DNA from: Epiperipatus broadwayi
Taxonomy: Eukaryota > Onychophora > Udeonychophora > Euonychophora > Peripatidae
Assembly: GCA_028023455.1 (NCBI GenBank)
Contig: JAQFVV010012397.1
Location: forward strand, 4,172,888 to 4,236,887
Direction of reading: 5' to 3'
DNA length: 64,000 nucleotides
Below are positions 35,982-48,900 of this stretch, in pieces. How positions within the stretch are numbered: the stretch's first letter is position 1; each line of letters starts with the position of its first letter. The notes under the pieces are model-generated. The model made no database searches. It was not told the DNA's origin and saw only the letters and a list, made by a program, of their open reading frames with translations. A program made the translations under genes and the position numbers.

Positions 35982-37891
35982 CTAACTGCTGAGAACTTTT
36001 ATCTCCCGACCATTTACTTTTTTAATGTCCTTTTTCCTAGAACTCTTTGAACGTCTAGTCAACTTAGTTTTCAAGACAGAGGGTGCAGTATCAGAATCAG
36101 GATTAGAAAAATTATTTTCAAGTTGCGACTCTGAAGAATCATAAATCTTCCTTTTATTGTTAGAAGAACTAATATCAGTTATAACTGCTTGATCTTGCAA
36201 AGATGAACAACCAAGAGTAGACTGAATATTAAAGTTATTCTCCTTCAATAACATATCCCCATTTTGAACTGTACAAGATGAGTTAAGTGATGAATGAGTA
36301 ATGTCAGTCAGAATAAAAACAACAGACCTACTGACCTTCTTACTTAAATTAGTAGAAACTTGTAGTGGAGATGATAGAGAAACATCAGACTGTTGCTCAG
36401 TAAAATGTTCACTCAAATGCTGCCCTTGCAAATCTTGCAAAACTTTAAGACTACATCTATGAGTACGTGTTTTCTTAAGCTTACAAAAATTGCAAAATCT
36501 CTTAGACAATCTTTAATGAGATGAGTCCTCTCCTTACAAACAAAACATTGAGGTTGTAAACCTTTGATAGAGATATATATTGGACCTTTATCTGTCTCTA
36601 AAGTAGACAGAATATCAATCAAAGCAAGACCTTTATTCAACTTTAAAGTAAAAGCAGCTGAGTTTCTGAGTAACTCTAAACCAACCCTTTTCTCAGTAAG
36701 ATATTTAAATTGAGTTATCTCACTTAAATTAGAACATTGCCTCTGAAGATCCTTAGCCCCAAAATTGAGATAACAATTTCTCGCAAGACCAAAAGCTAGC
36801 CTAGGCCTGTCCATATCAATAACAACTAAAAATCTGTGATTTAATAAAAGCTGTTGTCTTCAAACTTTTTCTTTTCCAAGACATTATGAAATTCCAATAT
36901 CATGTAACGTTTGTTAGGGTGATGATATAGCCTCTTGATAGCATCACCACGTTTCAAATCCTTAAACAACTGGAAAAACTCATCAATAGGGATGTTATAA
37001 AGCTGACAATTACTGTCTGTAGTTGTAAGAATAAAAGTATTGCTATTAGAAAAGTGTAAAAAAGAACTGAATAAACCAGTGGTATCCTAGAATTAAATTG
37101 AACACTTATATTTTGATGTTCATCAACCAAATCTTTATGATTAGAGAAATTCAATATGGATGTATCTACAGAAACATCTGACATTATTTGTTCTCCATCA
37201 TTCAGATCTAAATAACCAAATTTGTTTGACTGTGATTGTGCAAGTTCAGAGACTACATTATTATTAAGAACATGAGCATAACTTTTCTTTTTAACCTGAT
37301 TATTATATGCCTATGTTGTATTTCCTTTCAAAGTAGGAAAGGAAATATCCTGTTTTTGAACTGAAGTTTTTTTATCTGAAAGAGGCAAATTTTCATTCAA
37401 AGAATTAGATTTAGAACAATGTATAAGAGTATCAGATAATGAAAAATCATTCAAATGCAAAGGTCTCAAATTCTGTTTCATAGAATGTTGAATGACATTA
37501 GAAGCAATAGAAAATTGTGGTCCTGCAGGAAAATACATTGATAATTTACTAGAAGATAGAGGTGAACCAGAAGTAATTAAATCAGAAGTTTCTAAACGAA
37601 TTTTTTTACTCTGTCAGAGTTTGCATCTGCTAGAACCCAATTTGGCTGCAAAGCAACATCCATTACTTGAGATTTATCAGAGACAAAACGATCAAAAATA
37701 TCTGATTTATTATCATTGGCTAGTAATGTTTCATTGTGCTTACTCCTAATGTTATAAGACATGATATTATACTCCAAGTCAGATGATGTAATGGTAATAC
37801 CACCAACTGAAACTGATAATTTTTTATGGTGCAAGGTCTTCAAAGGCTTAAACAAAGAACAACTAGCAACAGTCTTTAAATTATTATGCAT
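35982..37891 (-). pseudogene. LINE ORF1: nucleic-acid-binding protein with zinc knuckles
   Basis: Starts MHNNLKTVASC at 37891. A frame change occurs at a T run near 37600, after which the frame at 37538-37311 continues. The 36814-36413 frame (MDRPRLAFGLARNCYLNFG) ends with CFVCKERTHLIKDC, a clean CX2CX4HX4C knuckle. Immediately after it the reading frame shifts, and the second frame (36509-35982) continues with FCNFCKLKKTRTHRC, a second Cys/His cluster, then a polar tail with a basic RRSKSSRKKDIKKV end. Such proteins bind the element RNA. About 170 bases separate its end from the ORF2 start. Confidence 0.7.
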
Positions 37892-37930
37892 TGGAGATGC
37901 TTCAATAAATCTTTATTCACACTTTTGTCA

Positions 37931-38664
37931 ATAAAACAGATATTTGAAATTATGCTTCATTATTCAATAGTATTTGTTAAAATATACTGATAAGAATAAA
38001 ACATTTTAATTAGTCAATTTACAGTATAATGGTTAAATGTATAGAGCATGACATCAACGGAAATCTCAGCATTCCTTACATTTTTCAATTTTCTTTCTAA
38101 TAGCATCCATTATTCTATAATCCAAAAAACATTGGATTTTTTAATGAATATTTTTATGGATAGGTTCATTTAATTTTTATCTTTTTTCCTCAGTTTACTA
38201 GTTTTTATGGAGAAGATAAAGGCAGAAATTTTAAATCACCAAAGAGTCTGCTAAAATGGATTAAAAATACGCTGATAATTCATATTTCAAGGACTTCAAA
38301 ATATAATCAGAATATCAGGTTGTAAGTATTAAATTTTTTTATTTTTTAATTATTTGAATAGTAAATTTTAAAATTTATTTGATAAATGGTATGTTTGCAT
38401 TTATATTGGTGTCTGTGTAGTATATAAATTATATATCATTTATGCACTTTATTATACATATATAAATTTAAACATTTGTATTCAAGTGTAACAAAAGTAG
38501 TTTACATAATTTTGGGGCTTTGATTTAAGTTTAGGCAACTCATTTTCTAGACATAATGATTCTCAAAAGGTTTAATAATTTATTATTATGTTTATTACTA
38601 TATTTATATTTATATTACTGTCTTTGTGTTTGCAATTGCAGGTTTGTGTTTATATAACAAGTAA

Positions 38665-38702
<38 letters not shown>

Positions 38703-38710
38703 TATATATG

Positions 38711-38763
<53 letters not shown>

Positions 38764-41700
38764 ATAGAGCAGTACAATGTAAATTTTAGGACTGATTATC
38801 AAATGTACAGAAATTTAGCAGTTGGCAAAGCAATCACAAAATTTACTGGACATAGTACCATGTAAAAATATAAATACTTAAAACCAATAAAAAGAGATTT
38901 AAAATGATGTCTGTGTAGAGATAACCACAATAATTATGTATATACCACATGAAATTGTATGCAGGCAAAGAATCAAATTCTGATTCTTGCCTATGTTTTG
39001 GTACTCATGCTATGGAGTCAGTAGTTTTGCCACATCTTGCATCACATTATTTTCAATTCTATAGCTAGTAAATGAGGTATATGCAAATAAATTATATCTC
39101 TATGGACACTAAATATAACAAGATAGCATTACTGGTATGCATAAAGAATATAAACATCATTGATGTACACAAAAATGTAAAATTAAGAGATGAAACTCAT
39201 TTTATCAATGATACAGACAGTAACCTACAATTTCTAGTTTTAGATAGGACAAGAAGCCAATTGCTATGATGACAAATGCATATCCATTTTCTGGACATGA
39301 TTTGTTTTGTATCTTTTATTAGGATGAATCTTTTTCTTATAGATGCCTTTGAGATTTGTTACCTTAGGCGTACAAGATAAAAATGAATAATTCTTATGTG
39401 GATACTTTTGGAGATTCTGAGGCTATGGATTATGTCAGGTAAGAAGTATTATATATGGTTTGAAAAAGAATTTTATGAGGAATACAAAGAAATTATCAAT
39501 GAATATGTAATTTAAACTTAGTTAATGATAAATTAGAAATTATGAACAAACAATAAAGAAATAATTATGTTGGATGTTGAAATTTCTTTTTTTCTTTATG
39601 TTTTCAATGGTTATTACTATTTTCCTTAGTTTTTTTTTAGTTTCTATCAATATAAAGCTTTTTGCTCTAACATTATTAAAACAGAAGTTATTGTGAAAAT
39701 TGTGTCTCAAGCCAGTTTTCTAAAAATTCATTATGGCGCCAAGGCTGGCTAAACAGTTAATTAGTCAATTAACAGTACAATGATGGTAAGCCAAAATCTT
39801 TTAAATCAGAAAAATAGACAAAGAATTATAAATTAAATTTTTTTTATTTTACCTAAATGACTAATCAACTTAAGATATTTTCTTTATATCATTTGTATTT
39901 AATTTGTTTATTTCAAGTATTGCTTATATTTGTTTTATAACCTTAATTAGGAATATAAAAATTAATGTTATGGAATTATTTTTAATTAGATCAAAAAAGA
40001 TGTATGTTTATATAACATTTTTTAAAACCATTTTAATATTAAATTGTATCTTAATTTATTTAAAATCTTGTGTGCAATTCATTAGTCATATAGATAAATA
40101 CACAAATCCATTTTGCATCATATTTTGATAGAAATATACATTTAAAATTATATTAAAATTAATAGTTTAATTATGCAGAAAAGTTGAAAATAGTCAGTTA
40201 AAATGCATTTAATTACTTCAAAACATGCTATTCATTTAAAATAGATGAAACAAAGTGTACTATTTAAATAAATTTTATTAATAATATAAATTCATATTAC
40301 ACATGTGTCTGAGAAGATAAGCAATAGATATAATAAACCAAATTTATTTTTATATTTATTTTATTATAAATGATTTGTTTAATGGGTCATGTTTAAATGA
40401 AATGATTTGCTTAAATTTTATATTTTTAATGATAAAAGAAAGATTTATTGAAAAATTGATCTAACGAAGTTATAAATAATTGAATGCATTACAGTATAAT
40501 AAATAGGTTTATAGTAATTATTATAAATCCAGGACAAACCTAAATTATATACTTTTTATAATATCATATATGATGGTTAGAGTAAAATAAATTCAATTTA
40601 TGAATTTTCAAAGAGGTAAACATGAATAATAACTTAGTGGCAGGGAACCACTAATGTCCATGCTTAAAGATACAGTTGGTTGAGATAATTATGAAACATT
40701 AAAAAAAATGTAACTTTTACATAATGAAGATTAGAATGGCCTATGCATGAACCCCATTTACCAATTACTATGAAAGAATTACACTAAAGATTGTTGATAA
40801 TTAGAGATCGAAAGAAAGTGCACATTAGGACATGTGAGATATCATATTTCTGCAGTATAAAGATCTATTATAATTGCCACAGTAAAGAAAAACTCATTAT
40901 GTAAGACAGCTCAGTTACAACTTTTAGATTTTAATTTTATAATTATCTAATTTCTCATTTTCTGATCAATAATTGGATATATAGATGGATTTACTATGAT
41001 TTGTCCACAAAAATAATCTTAAATTTGTTTAGAAATCCTAAGCTACCTGAAAAAAGCTTCAATTCAACCTAAATTCAAACCCAGTTAGTGATGATTTACA
41101 GCATAGATATCTCAAACATGGCATTATGAGGTTCATGAGATTCTTTATGGAAATTATTAAAAGACACAATTTTTACCATTATCTTCTTTTAGTCTTGCCA
41201 TTCTATACTGTCCTAGTTCTTTTATAATTATTTTATATTTAGTAGTAAATCAATGTCCTATACCATTTAAGAAGCAATACTAACTGATGGTCCCAAATTA
41301 ATTATTTATATTAACAACCATAGTTATAAATAATATAATACTCTTGGTTTATTGCATCAGCCTGCTCTTTCTTTCTCTTTTTTTGTTAAAATTTTCCTTG
41401 CTTAGTAATTTGTATCCTTTTTAAACACAATACAATTATTTTTCTAAAGCTGTTCATTAATTCACTTAATTTTTTTTATTAGAATATATCAAGCTTTTTT
41501 AGATATAAGCTAAAGAAAGAGTTTTGACAATTTGGACAAATTTTATACTCAATTCTTTGATTATCAACTTAATATTAATAAAAACTTAATAAATTGGAGT
41601 CATTTTATACATTTTCCTGTACTGTAGTTCACTGTAATATATTCTGCATTTTTATATTGAAACAAAAAGATTCATGATCTTTAAACATTATGATTATTGG

Positions 41701-41925
41701 CATTTTCTTCAATATGAATCTATCAAATATATAGGACTACATAAAGTGGATTTATTATATTAGCCAAATTAGTGTTTTTCTAAGATGCTAACACTAAATA
41801 AGTTTTGTAAATGAGAAAATATTTTTGTGTGTGTGACTTAGAAAATGATATTTTTTGAACTGATTTAACAAGTGCTTTTAATATCTCATTCTGATTTTTT
41901 TCTGAATTATTTTAGTAAGATCATA
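37931..41925. other. AT-rich DNA with (TA)n microsatellite
   Basis: Contains (TA)n at 38668-38756. The 65- and 74-codon frames at 39072-39269 and 39904-40128 have no recognisable domain. Nothing else is supported. Confidence 0.45.
38668..38756. repeat. (TA)n microsatellite
   Basis: Two long TA runs (38668-38699 and 38713-38756) separated by GACATATATATGC. Confidence 0.95.
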
Positions 41926-42332
41926 TATGATTTTTTTCTACAGTACAGGCTTTTTCATACCTGCACTTCTATATGTAGTATGTAGGGGGTTTGAACTCAG
42001 ACATTCACAAGACTTTCAACTATCCACACTATCTCATAGTGCTGACACACTTATCACACACATGTTGGAAAGATAAATAATCACCAATATACGCATTTCA
42101 TACTAAACCAGCACTCACCAGTTGGTCCAGATTATCATCTCTACACATATATAAATCAATGCTCAGCTTATATTAAGATAGCCAATCTTCATACTTTAAT
42201 GAACAGGCTTCAATCCAGTCCACCCCACAACTCTTCAGCCATCCATTTTATTGAAAATATGATGATGGAATGCTCAAAGCCCACATTAGTGCCAACCTTC
42301 TCATCCTACCCATGTTGACCATAAGTCAAAAT
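41926..42332 (-). mobile_element. Hammerhead/tRNA-like element, longest copy E
   Basis: The most complete copy (about 400 bp). On the minus strand it runs from GACTTATGGTCAACATGGGT through GGATGG...GTTGTGGGG, hammerhead, GTGTGTGATAAG, and the tRNA-like part (GAGATAGTGTGG, then GAGTTCAAACCCCC) to TACTGTAGAAAAAAATCAT. The B-box-like GTTCAAACCC is one or two bases from consensus. This copy defines the order of parts for the others. Confidence 0.8.
42070..42141 (-). ncRNA. Hammerhead-like fold, copy E (A6 mutated)
   Basis: Minus strand: stem I ACCAA/TTGGT perfect with distal GATAAT/ATTATTTATC, core CTGGTGA (42121-42115; A6 changed to G), stem II GTGCT-GGTTT-AGTAT with G-T pairs, then GAAA and short stem III ATGCGTAT with A at the cleavage position. 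The A6 change predicts low or no activity. Confidence 0.55.
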
Positions 42333-44325
42333 GAAATGAGAAAGTCACAACAATTTTATAATATAAAAACTACAATTTATCTAAATATGATCCTAAGCCT
42401 AATTTAGATTCTGTAAGCAGTTTTGGAGCATATTTATGATAACTATTGTTTTTTTTTATTAAATTAAAATCAATTTTGAAAAATATTTTTATTAGTATGA
42501 CTATTGCTTTAGTTTAAACTTTTTTATTCAATGGGTATAGAATTTGACCATTATAATTTAGAAACTTTTGTTATTGTTTTTTTTTTTTGTGCTTTGCTTT
42601 ATTTATTTCAGAAATATATTGATTTAAGGTTATAAATATTCACTCTAATTTAATTCTTGTTTTTTTTCAAAATTTTGTGATCTTTATATTTCTTTTTATT
42701 TTTTGATTCTTAACCATCTCTTTTTATTATCTATTGATAAATAACACTGCATTAGGTTCTTCCATAGTGAAGTCAGTTGTTTTATCATCCTTTGTAATTT
42801 TAATCTTTTATGCTTAGTTTTTATACTTTACTATATATTTTTAATTATTTTTTTAATTGATAAAATAGATTTTTAAAATTCATTTTCCATTAATATGCTT
42901 TTGAAAAATAGATTTTTTTTATAAGCTTTTCCCCTCTATAACAAAAAAACCAAAAGTCAGTTTTGGATTTTTTAAAATTTATACATTTTTTTAAAAAAAA
43001 ATAGTTTCCTATTCATCCATAATCTTATATCAAAAACTAGTTTTAGTTTTATTCATAAGAGTTTAAAAAGGATTGAATATTTTCAATATGTTTTTATACT
43101 CATATCTTCATATAATATGCTGTTCTTTATATTTTTATTTTTTTTGTTCATTTTTTTTTGTTTTTCGCAAAACTTTTTCTTTGATTTTATAACTTAATTA
43201 TTTTATAGTAGTTTGTTGTAAGAAATGTCAACAATCATAGAAGTTTGCCATTTAAATACACTAGATAATTGACAATATATGAATGAATTTTTATAACCTA
43301 TGCTAATGCTTTTCCTTGAATGACTATTATTTAGAAGTTTGATCAGTACCATATCCAAATCTTTCACTATTCAACAATGCTGTGAATCATAGAAGACTAA
43401 ATAAATAATGAGTCATAACTTGTAGCCAGAAATTGTTTAAATCATTACCATTCATTAAACATCACTGGATACCCACAAGGTTTTTACATTTATAATTACG
43501 CTTTTATTCATGTGTATTCAATGATATTTACATATTGTTCAATGCATCTAGTGAACACAATGTAAACAGTTACACCAATCTTCTGATTCATCAATTTCTA
43601 TGCTAAAAGCAATTTCAATTAAATGTTTGCAGTAGTTATTTAATTGAATTTAAATACATTAAAGAACATATTATATAATAATATATATTACTTAAAAGTT
43701 ATATAAATTTGCGGTGCATAGCTTGATATGTTAGATATTTTTTATGTGATTAGCATTAATAAAAAAAAAATTTATTAAAGTATTTTTTGTTACTGTTTTA
43801 AAATAAAGAACATTTGGTTAAATGTAATTTAAAATTAAAACAAAGAATGGAAGAACTTAATCAAACAAAAATTCATCTAAAGCAAAAGTATTGATATTAA
43901 ATCTGTTGCAATTAAAACTCTATTGATAATTTTGTCTGCCAACTCGCTGACAAAACTATCCCAGAATTTTTTTTTGTCCATAACAGATATTATGTTCTAT
44001 AAATTATTTACACTCATATTTAAAATAAATAAATAAATAAAATAATTGATTGACGTATAAATATCAACTATAAGTTATTGACTATAAAAGAATATCAATA
44101 AGAGCAAATTTTGCCTAAGAAGTCAGAATGATATGAAAGAGATATAAGAAAAAGAACTTTTCCCACATATATGAACGTTTGAAAAGATTGTACATGTTAA
44201 AGAATGACTAAATTCTTTCACTAATAATGTTAATCAATTTCAAATTAATCAACAAAGTATATTTAAATATATTTATAACTTTCCATTTCAACACACTACT
44301 TTAATCAAATGGAGAAAATCATCTC
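42333..44325. other. AT-rich DNA, nothing recognised
   Basis: No coding signal or repeat partner, apart from the decayed hammerhead-family sequence noted near 44290-44500. Confidence 0.45.
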
Positions 44326-44505
44326 AAAAGAATATATTATCTCTGTCAAGCATTGGTCGTCGAGTGGTCAGCACAGCCGCCTTAAAAGCAGTTGTCCCAG
44401 GTTAGCAGGTTCGCTTCCCGGCCGATGCTATGACACATGAAAAAAAAAGAATATATTATCTCCAAAATGCATTTCGTGCTCAATCAGAACTCATATTTAT
44501 TTGAT
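44290..44505 (-). mobile_element. Decayed hammerhead-family copy H hosting the tRNA retroposon
   Basis: With the insert removed, the joined flanks give AAAAG-AATA-TTATCTCCAAAATGCATTTCGTGCTCAATCAG, colinear with AAAGATAAATAATCACTAA-ATGCATTTC-TGCT-AACCAG of the family. The match is imperfect and judged by eye. Confidence 0.4.
44326..44462 (+). mobile_element. tRNA-Leu-like retroposon with 18-bp target duplication
   Basis: A ~100-bp insert (about 44344-44444) ending in an A run is flanked by identical copies of AAAAGAATATATTATCTC (44326-44343 and 44445-44462). The tRNA-like body is 44350-44428. The acceptor strands GCATTGG and CCGATGC pair over seven positions (one G-T). The D region reads GTCGAGTGGTCAGCAC, the anticodon loop CTTAAAA would carry TAA (Leu), and the T loop is GGTTCGCTTCC. 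Two stems carry mismatches, so it is a retroposed tRNA or minimal SINE rather than a working tRNA gene. Confidence 0.8.
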
Positions 44506-44509
44506 TCAG

Positions 44510-45149
44510 TTCACAGTCACTCACACATCTTTTATTTGCTCAGTATTTAGCAACTTTAGCTAATACACTTTTATTAAAATGTGTTAAACTTCTCATATTC
44601 ACCATAATACTTGCAAAACAACTATTTAAATCTGAATTTAAATATGGTAACATCTACTCTACTTTATCAGTAATTTGTAAATCGTTTGAAAAAAAAGTGT
44701 GAATATAATGTGTAGGCAGTTTATAACCAAATATATAATGAATTTATGAATATTATATTTTTCTGTAATAATTATTAGACAAAATGTTTTAACTGCATAT
44801 ATAAATAAACTTGTTTTCAAAATAAATATGCTGCATTTTATAGTATTATTTTATGTATTAAATATTTATTTTAATAAAAATTATAATTTTTTGAATTTAT
44901 CTTTCTGCAAATGCGTATTTCTTCAGCGTTGCACCATTAGCTGCTAATGGCCTGTTTCATAAATTTCTACAGTGAATATGAACTGAATCAATTACAGACT
45001 TTGACTTTTTCATAATGACGATTAATATAAAAAATATTTAATCCAACTTTTTTTTTTGAGGTTGGTAAATGCTCCATTTCTTTAATTGACTTTTTTTTGC
45101 TGTTTGGCTAGTCTTTTATATTTAATTTTTAATCTTTACTAGTATATTA
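44510..45149. other. AT-rich DNA, nothing recognised
   Basis: No feature is supported. Confidence 0.45.
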
Positions 45150-47850
45150 CCATCACAATCATTCATCCATTATCAATCCCTGCAGGATGAAGATCTCTCC
45201 AAGTTTCATTTCAGTTGGTCTTTCTTCTCCAAAACACACCAACAGAAATCCTTAATTAATTTAATTCACCATTTTACATGCATATTTTTTCTAAGTCTTT
45301 TATATTCTCTTGGAAACCAGTGTAAAGTTTTAACTGTCCAAATATTAGCAGATATTCTACCAATATGCCCAAACCAGTTCCATTTCAGACTTTAAAGTTT
45401 TTAAATGATGTCAATGATATCAGTTTATTTTCTTATCCATGTATTTAATTTTTGATTTCTTCTTGTTATTGGTACCGTATGTCTCTTCATATTTCATTTG
45501 AGTGGACAAAATTTCTATAATGCATTTCTATTAAATGTCCAAATCTTATAAGCAAGTCTGTTAAATAACTTCATTTTCAAACATGTAGGCATATTTTATT
45601 TTAATATTATATTATTTTAACCAAAATTACACCATTCAAGTTTAATGTTATAATTAATCTATTATATTTCTATTTGTATTGATACTTTGACCAAGATATA
45701 TGTAACGGTTAACTTTTTCTGATTCATCATTAGGAGTTCTTCTGAGTAAATTCATTGAATATTACTTTAGCCTGCTTAGCATTTATTTTTAATCCCTCTT
45801 CTTTTTTTTTAATTTCATCTGATAATTCTTGCAACATTTCCTGAAGCTTTGAAACTTTATTTGCAAATGCAACTACATCATTTATGAAATCTATCTCCAT
45901 TTGCTTTTACTCCCTTAGCTTCCCATTTAATTCATGAAGTACTTCTTTGTAAAACTGCTGTAAAAATTTTTGGAAATAAAGAATTGCTCTGTCATTTTTC
46001 TCAATGTTAGTCTTCTCGAAATCTACAATGTAATCTAATCACAGCTGTTGTATTTCATTTGTCAAAGTATAACAATATGCTGGATCTATATTTTGACATT
46101 GCAATGCTTTGATTATTGTAGCTTTTTTATAATTTACACATCCAAAACATAATGGCAACTCATATTTATTAGTACTTTTTATAACCTTTCTCAATATTTG
46201 GATGTAAATTTAGATTGACCTTTTGATTGGATAATTTGATTGTAGATTAGTTGTAACCAGCTTGATAATGATTTTGTATGGAACTAATGAAGTATAGATA
46301 GATTTAAAATTTCTGATATTTTCTTTATTATCTTTCTTAAATATCAAAATAATTACTACATTCATCCAATCATCTAACACATCTTTATCATTTATATATT
46401 TGGTATATAACTTTACCAACAATTTTTTTATTTTGTCACCTGATGTTTTAAAATTTCAATTATAATGCCATCATTTCCTAACATTTTTCTCTTTTTCATA
46501 GAAAAATTCTAAACAATTCTGAAAAAATAATAATTATAGAGAATACTTTGCTTTCTTGTTTGTTATTATTGTATAGTGTTTTATAGAATTGTTGCACACT
46601 CTTCATGGTGTCATACCTTTTATAGTATTAGTTTCCTTTTTTCTTATTATTACATAAATAACTTTTACTTCTGAGACCTTTAATCACTTCCGTAGCTTTC
46701 TTTACAAATCAACAATTATATTTTTTATATCATGTTAAAATTTTTTAATATCATTTTACAAAATTCTAGATAACTGATTCTTCTTAATACATCATTTTAA
46801 AACATTTTTGTCTTACTTCTTTTCTTTATATACTATCTTGTCACAATAGAAAATTCACTAAGAAATCACCAGTATTATTTTTGTGTACCAGCTATCTTTC
46901 TTGAAGTTCTTAATAGAGAATATTTTTATTATTATTAATTTCAGTTAAATCTATAACCAACTTGAGAGTTTATTAATATGTTAAAATAATTTTCAAGTTC
47001 TAATTTAAAGTCATTGGAGTATTTGTGAAGATTAGAATTAACAGTTGTTAATACTGTCTTTTTACATAATTTTCTTCTCTCTAATTTTTTATTAAAATGT
47101 ACCTTACATATCATTAAATGATGATCACTTCCCGAGTTAAATATATTAAGAGTATAACAATTTTGAAATACATATTTTCTGATAATCAAAATATAATCCA
47201 ATTCTGCTGTTCCTTCATTTAATATTTATACATCCATTTCCATTTAGCATTAAAAAAAGAACTCATAATATACAGGTTTTGTCCCAAAAATTCCACAAGT
47301 CTGTGTCCTTTCTCATTTCTATCACTTTAAACAAATTTACCCACAACCCTTCCAGCTCTCAATCATTTACCAATTCTACCATTAAAGCCTCAAATGAAAA
47401 ATTAAAAAATTACTTGGTCTGATAAAAAACATTGTATATATCCATATAAAAATTCTCTACTTTTTAATCACAAAGAAAATTTGTTGGTGCATAAACTGAA
47501 TTATCTGTTTTTGTTATCTTCCATTAATTTTAGTAACTAATCTTACCAATTTGTATGATATATCATTAATCTCTATAACATTGTCCTTTTATTTATAATG
47601 AATCCTATTCTATTTATGCTTCTAATATTTTTGCTTAGTAGCAAAGTACATGTCTACTTTTAAGAAACCAATTGTCCCTTTATCTTTTTTCTAATTTTAC
47701 AAAGTCCAATCATGTCCCATTTGATATTTGACAGATCTTTCAATTCATGCAATTTCCTTTCAATTGAAAGTGATCTCCAGATTTAGATAACTAACTAAAA
47801 GGTTATTATTAAATGGCAACCTAGATCCACAATAAGACAATTTTTAAGAC
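45150..47850 (-). pseudogene. Decayed RTE-type LINE
   Basis: Minus-strand signs in order: 47201-46941 reads DYILIIRKYVFQNC and SGSDHHLMICKVHFNKKLERRKL, the classic end of an RTE endonuclease. 46422-46210 reads DDWMNVVIILIFKKDNKENIRNF, the RT fingers motif. 45990-45790 gives DFINDVVAFANKVSKLQEML, where intact elements have FADDVVLFA, so the catalytic DD is lost. 45400-45170 gives ISANIWTVKTLHWFPREYKRLRK and the W-rich C-terminus. The 3' end near 45150 has GGATTGATAATGGATGAATG-like sequence. Many stops are present; the upstream endonuclease (47.2-47.85 kb) is only weakly recognisable. Confidence 0.75.
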
Positions 47851-48327
47851 TCTCCTTTCTTTGGTTGCCAATCAACCACAATGTAGTTTAGTCTATCACA
47901 AATGTATATAACTACCAAAAATAAAAATTTATTCACACTTACATTTACTCTGCTTTCAAAAAAACTCAACTGATATTTCAGATAAAAACAATGAGACAAA
48001 TGAGAAGAAAGACTATGGTGTTTTATAATTTTAAAAAGGTAAAAAATCCAGTAAACTAAGCTCACTAACAGACAAGCAGTCCATCCGTTTTCATGCACAA
48101 CCACTAATCACTTAAAAATAACAACTATACAAATATAGCTTGTACAGTTGACATTAAGAATTTTCTCTAGCCCCTTTCTTTAAGACCTCAAAAAGAAAAA
48201 TCAAAGAGTTATTTGTCAATTTACAGCAAAATTCTTTCTGCAGTCTTTATAAAGTATATATATAACTACCGTTATATTTATTACTTTAATTGTTTTTTTT
48301 ATATATATGTTCGCTTCCATATTCAAT

Positions 48328-48351
48328 GGAGGGAGGGAGGGAGGGAGGGAG

Positions 48352-48402
<51 letters not shown>
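48328..48402 (+). repeat. (GGGA)n(GA)n microsatellite
   Basis: GGGA repeats pass directly into about 24 GA units. A spurious plus-strand ORF (REGGRE...RERE) crosses it. Confidence 0.95.
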
Positions 48403-48404
<2 letters not shown>

Positions 48405-48872
48405 AAATGCGATATAACCTCACTATGTCTCTTTCTCTAAATATCTATTTATTAATTTAAACAAATTGCAGTAATTTATAGTAATAATAACAAGTCAGAT
48501 GTCACATGACTTATATATAGCTTGCACTTACAAATATGTAGATGTTATATTAAAATGTAGAAGATATATATATAAAAGCAATTTTTATGAAATATTTCAT
48601 AAAAAAATATTTTGTGGTGCTCCAGCAGTTTCTATACGCTAGACCTTATTTAAATCATGATAATTAAACTAGTTATACATTTCTACTTGATGTCATTATT
48701 TTTTTTACACTTTAAATTTTTTTCTCATTTAGAATTCTCCTGTGGTTATTTTGACTAGTCCAGAAAAATAGAACGTGCATAAGAGACTTTCTTAACTTTT
48801 TTTTTTTAGCGAACCAATAACTGAAAAATAATTTGGTTTGTGAAGATGCTGATATCAATATTATTTATGGTT

Positions 48873-48900
48873 TGTAAAATTTCTCTAGAGAAATTTTACA
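48873..48900. repeat. Perfect 28-bp palindrome
   Basis: TGTAAAATTTCTCT followed by its exact reverse complement, without a spacer. Function unknown; it may be chance in AT-rich DNA. Confidence 0.7.

Larger units (their letters stand above)
32500..37930 (-). mobile_element. LINE (non-LTR retrotransposon), nearly full length but frameshifted
   Basis: Minus-strand order: ORF1 (37891 to about 35982) with zinc knuckles, then ORF2 (35812 to 32617) with APE endonuclease, RT and a C-terminal zinc motif, then an AT-rich 3' end with AATAAATTTATTTTAAAA near 32500. The exact ends and target duplications could not be fixed. The shape of the RT thumb (NSLVYSRLGYYLPV) and the C-terminal CX2CX8HX4C motif recall L1/Tx1-like elements, which is inference. 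Confidence 0.8.

Noticed and set aside
37492-37749. 85-codon plus-strand ORF
   Set aside because: Antisense to LINE ORF1.
44350-44428. Functional tRNA-Leu gene
   Set aside because: Anticodon and T stems carry mismatches, and the block is flanked by an A run and a target duplication, which fits a retroposed copy.
48213-48440. ORF with REGGRE and RERERE repeats
   Set aside because: It crosses a GGGA/GA microsatellite and has no other coding content.
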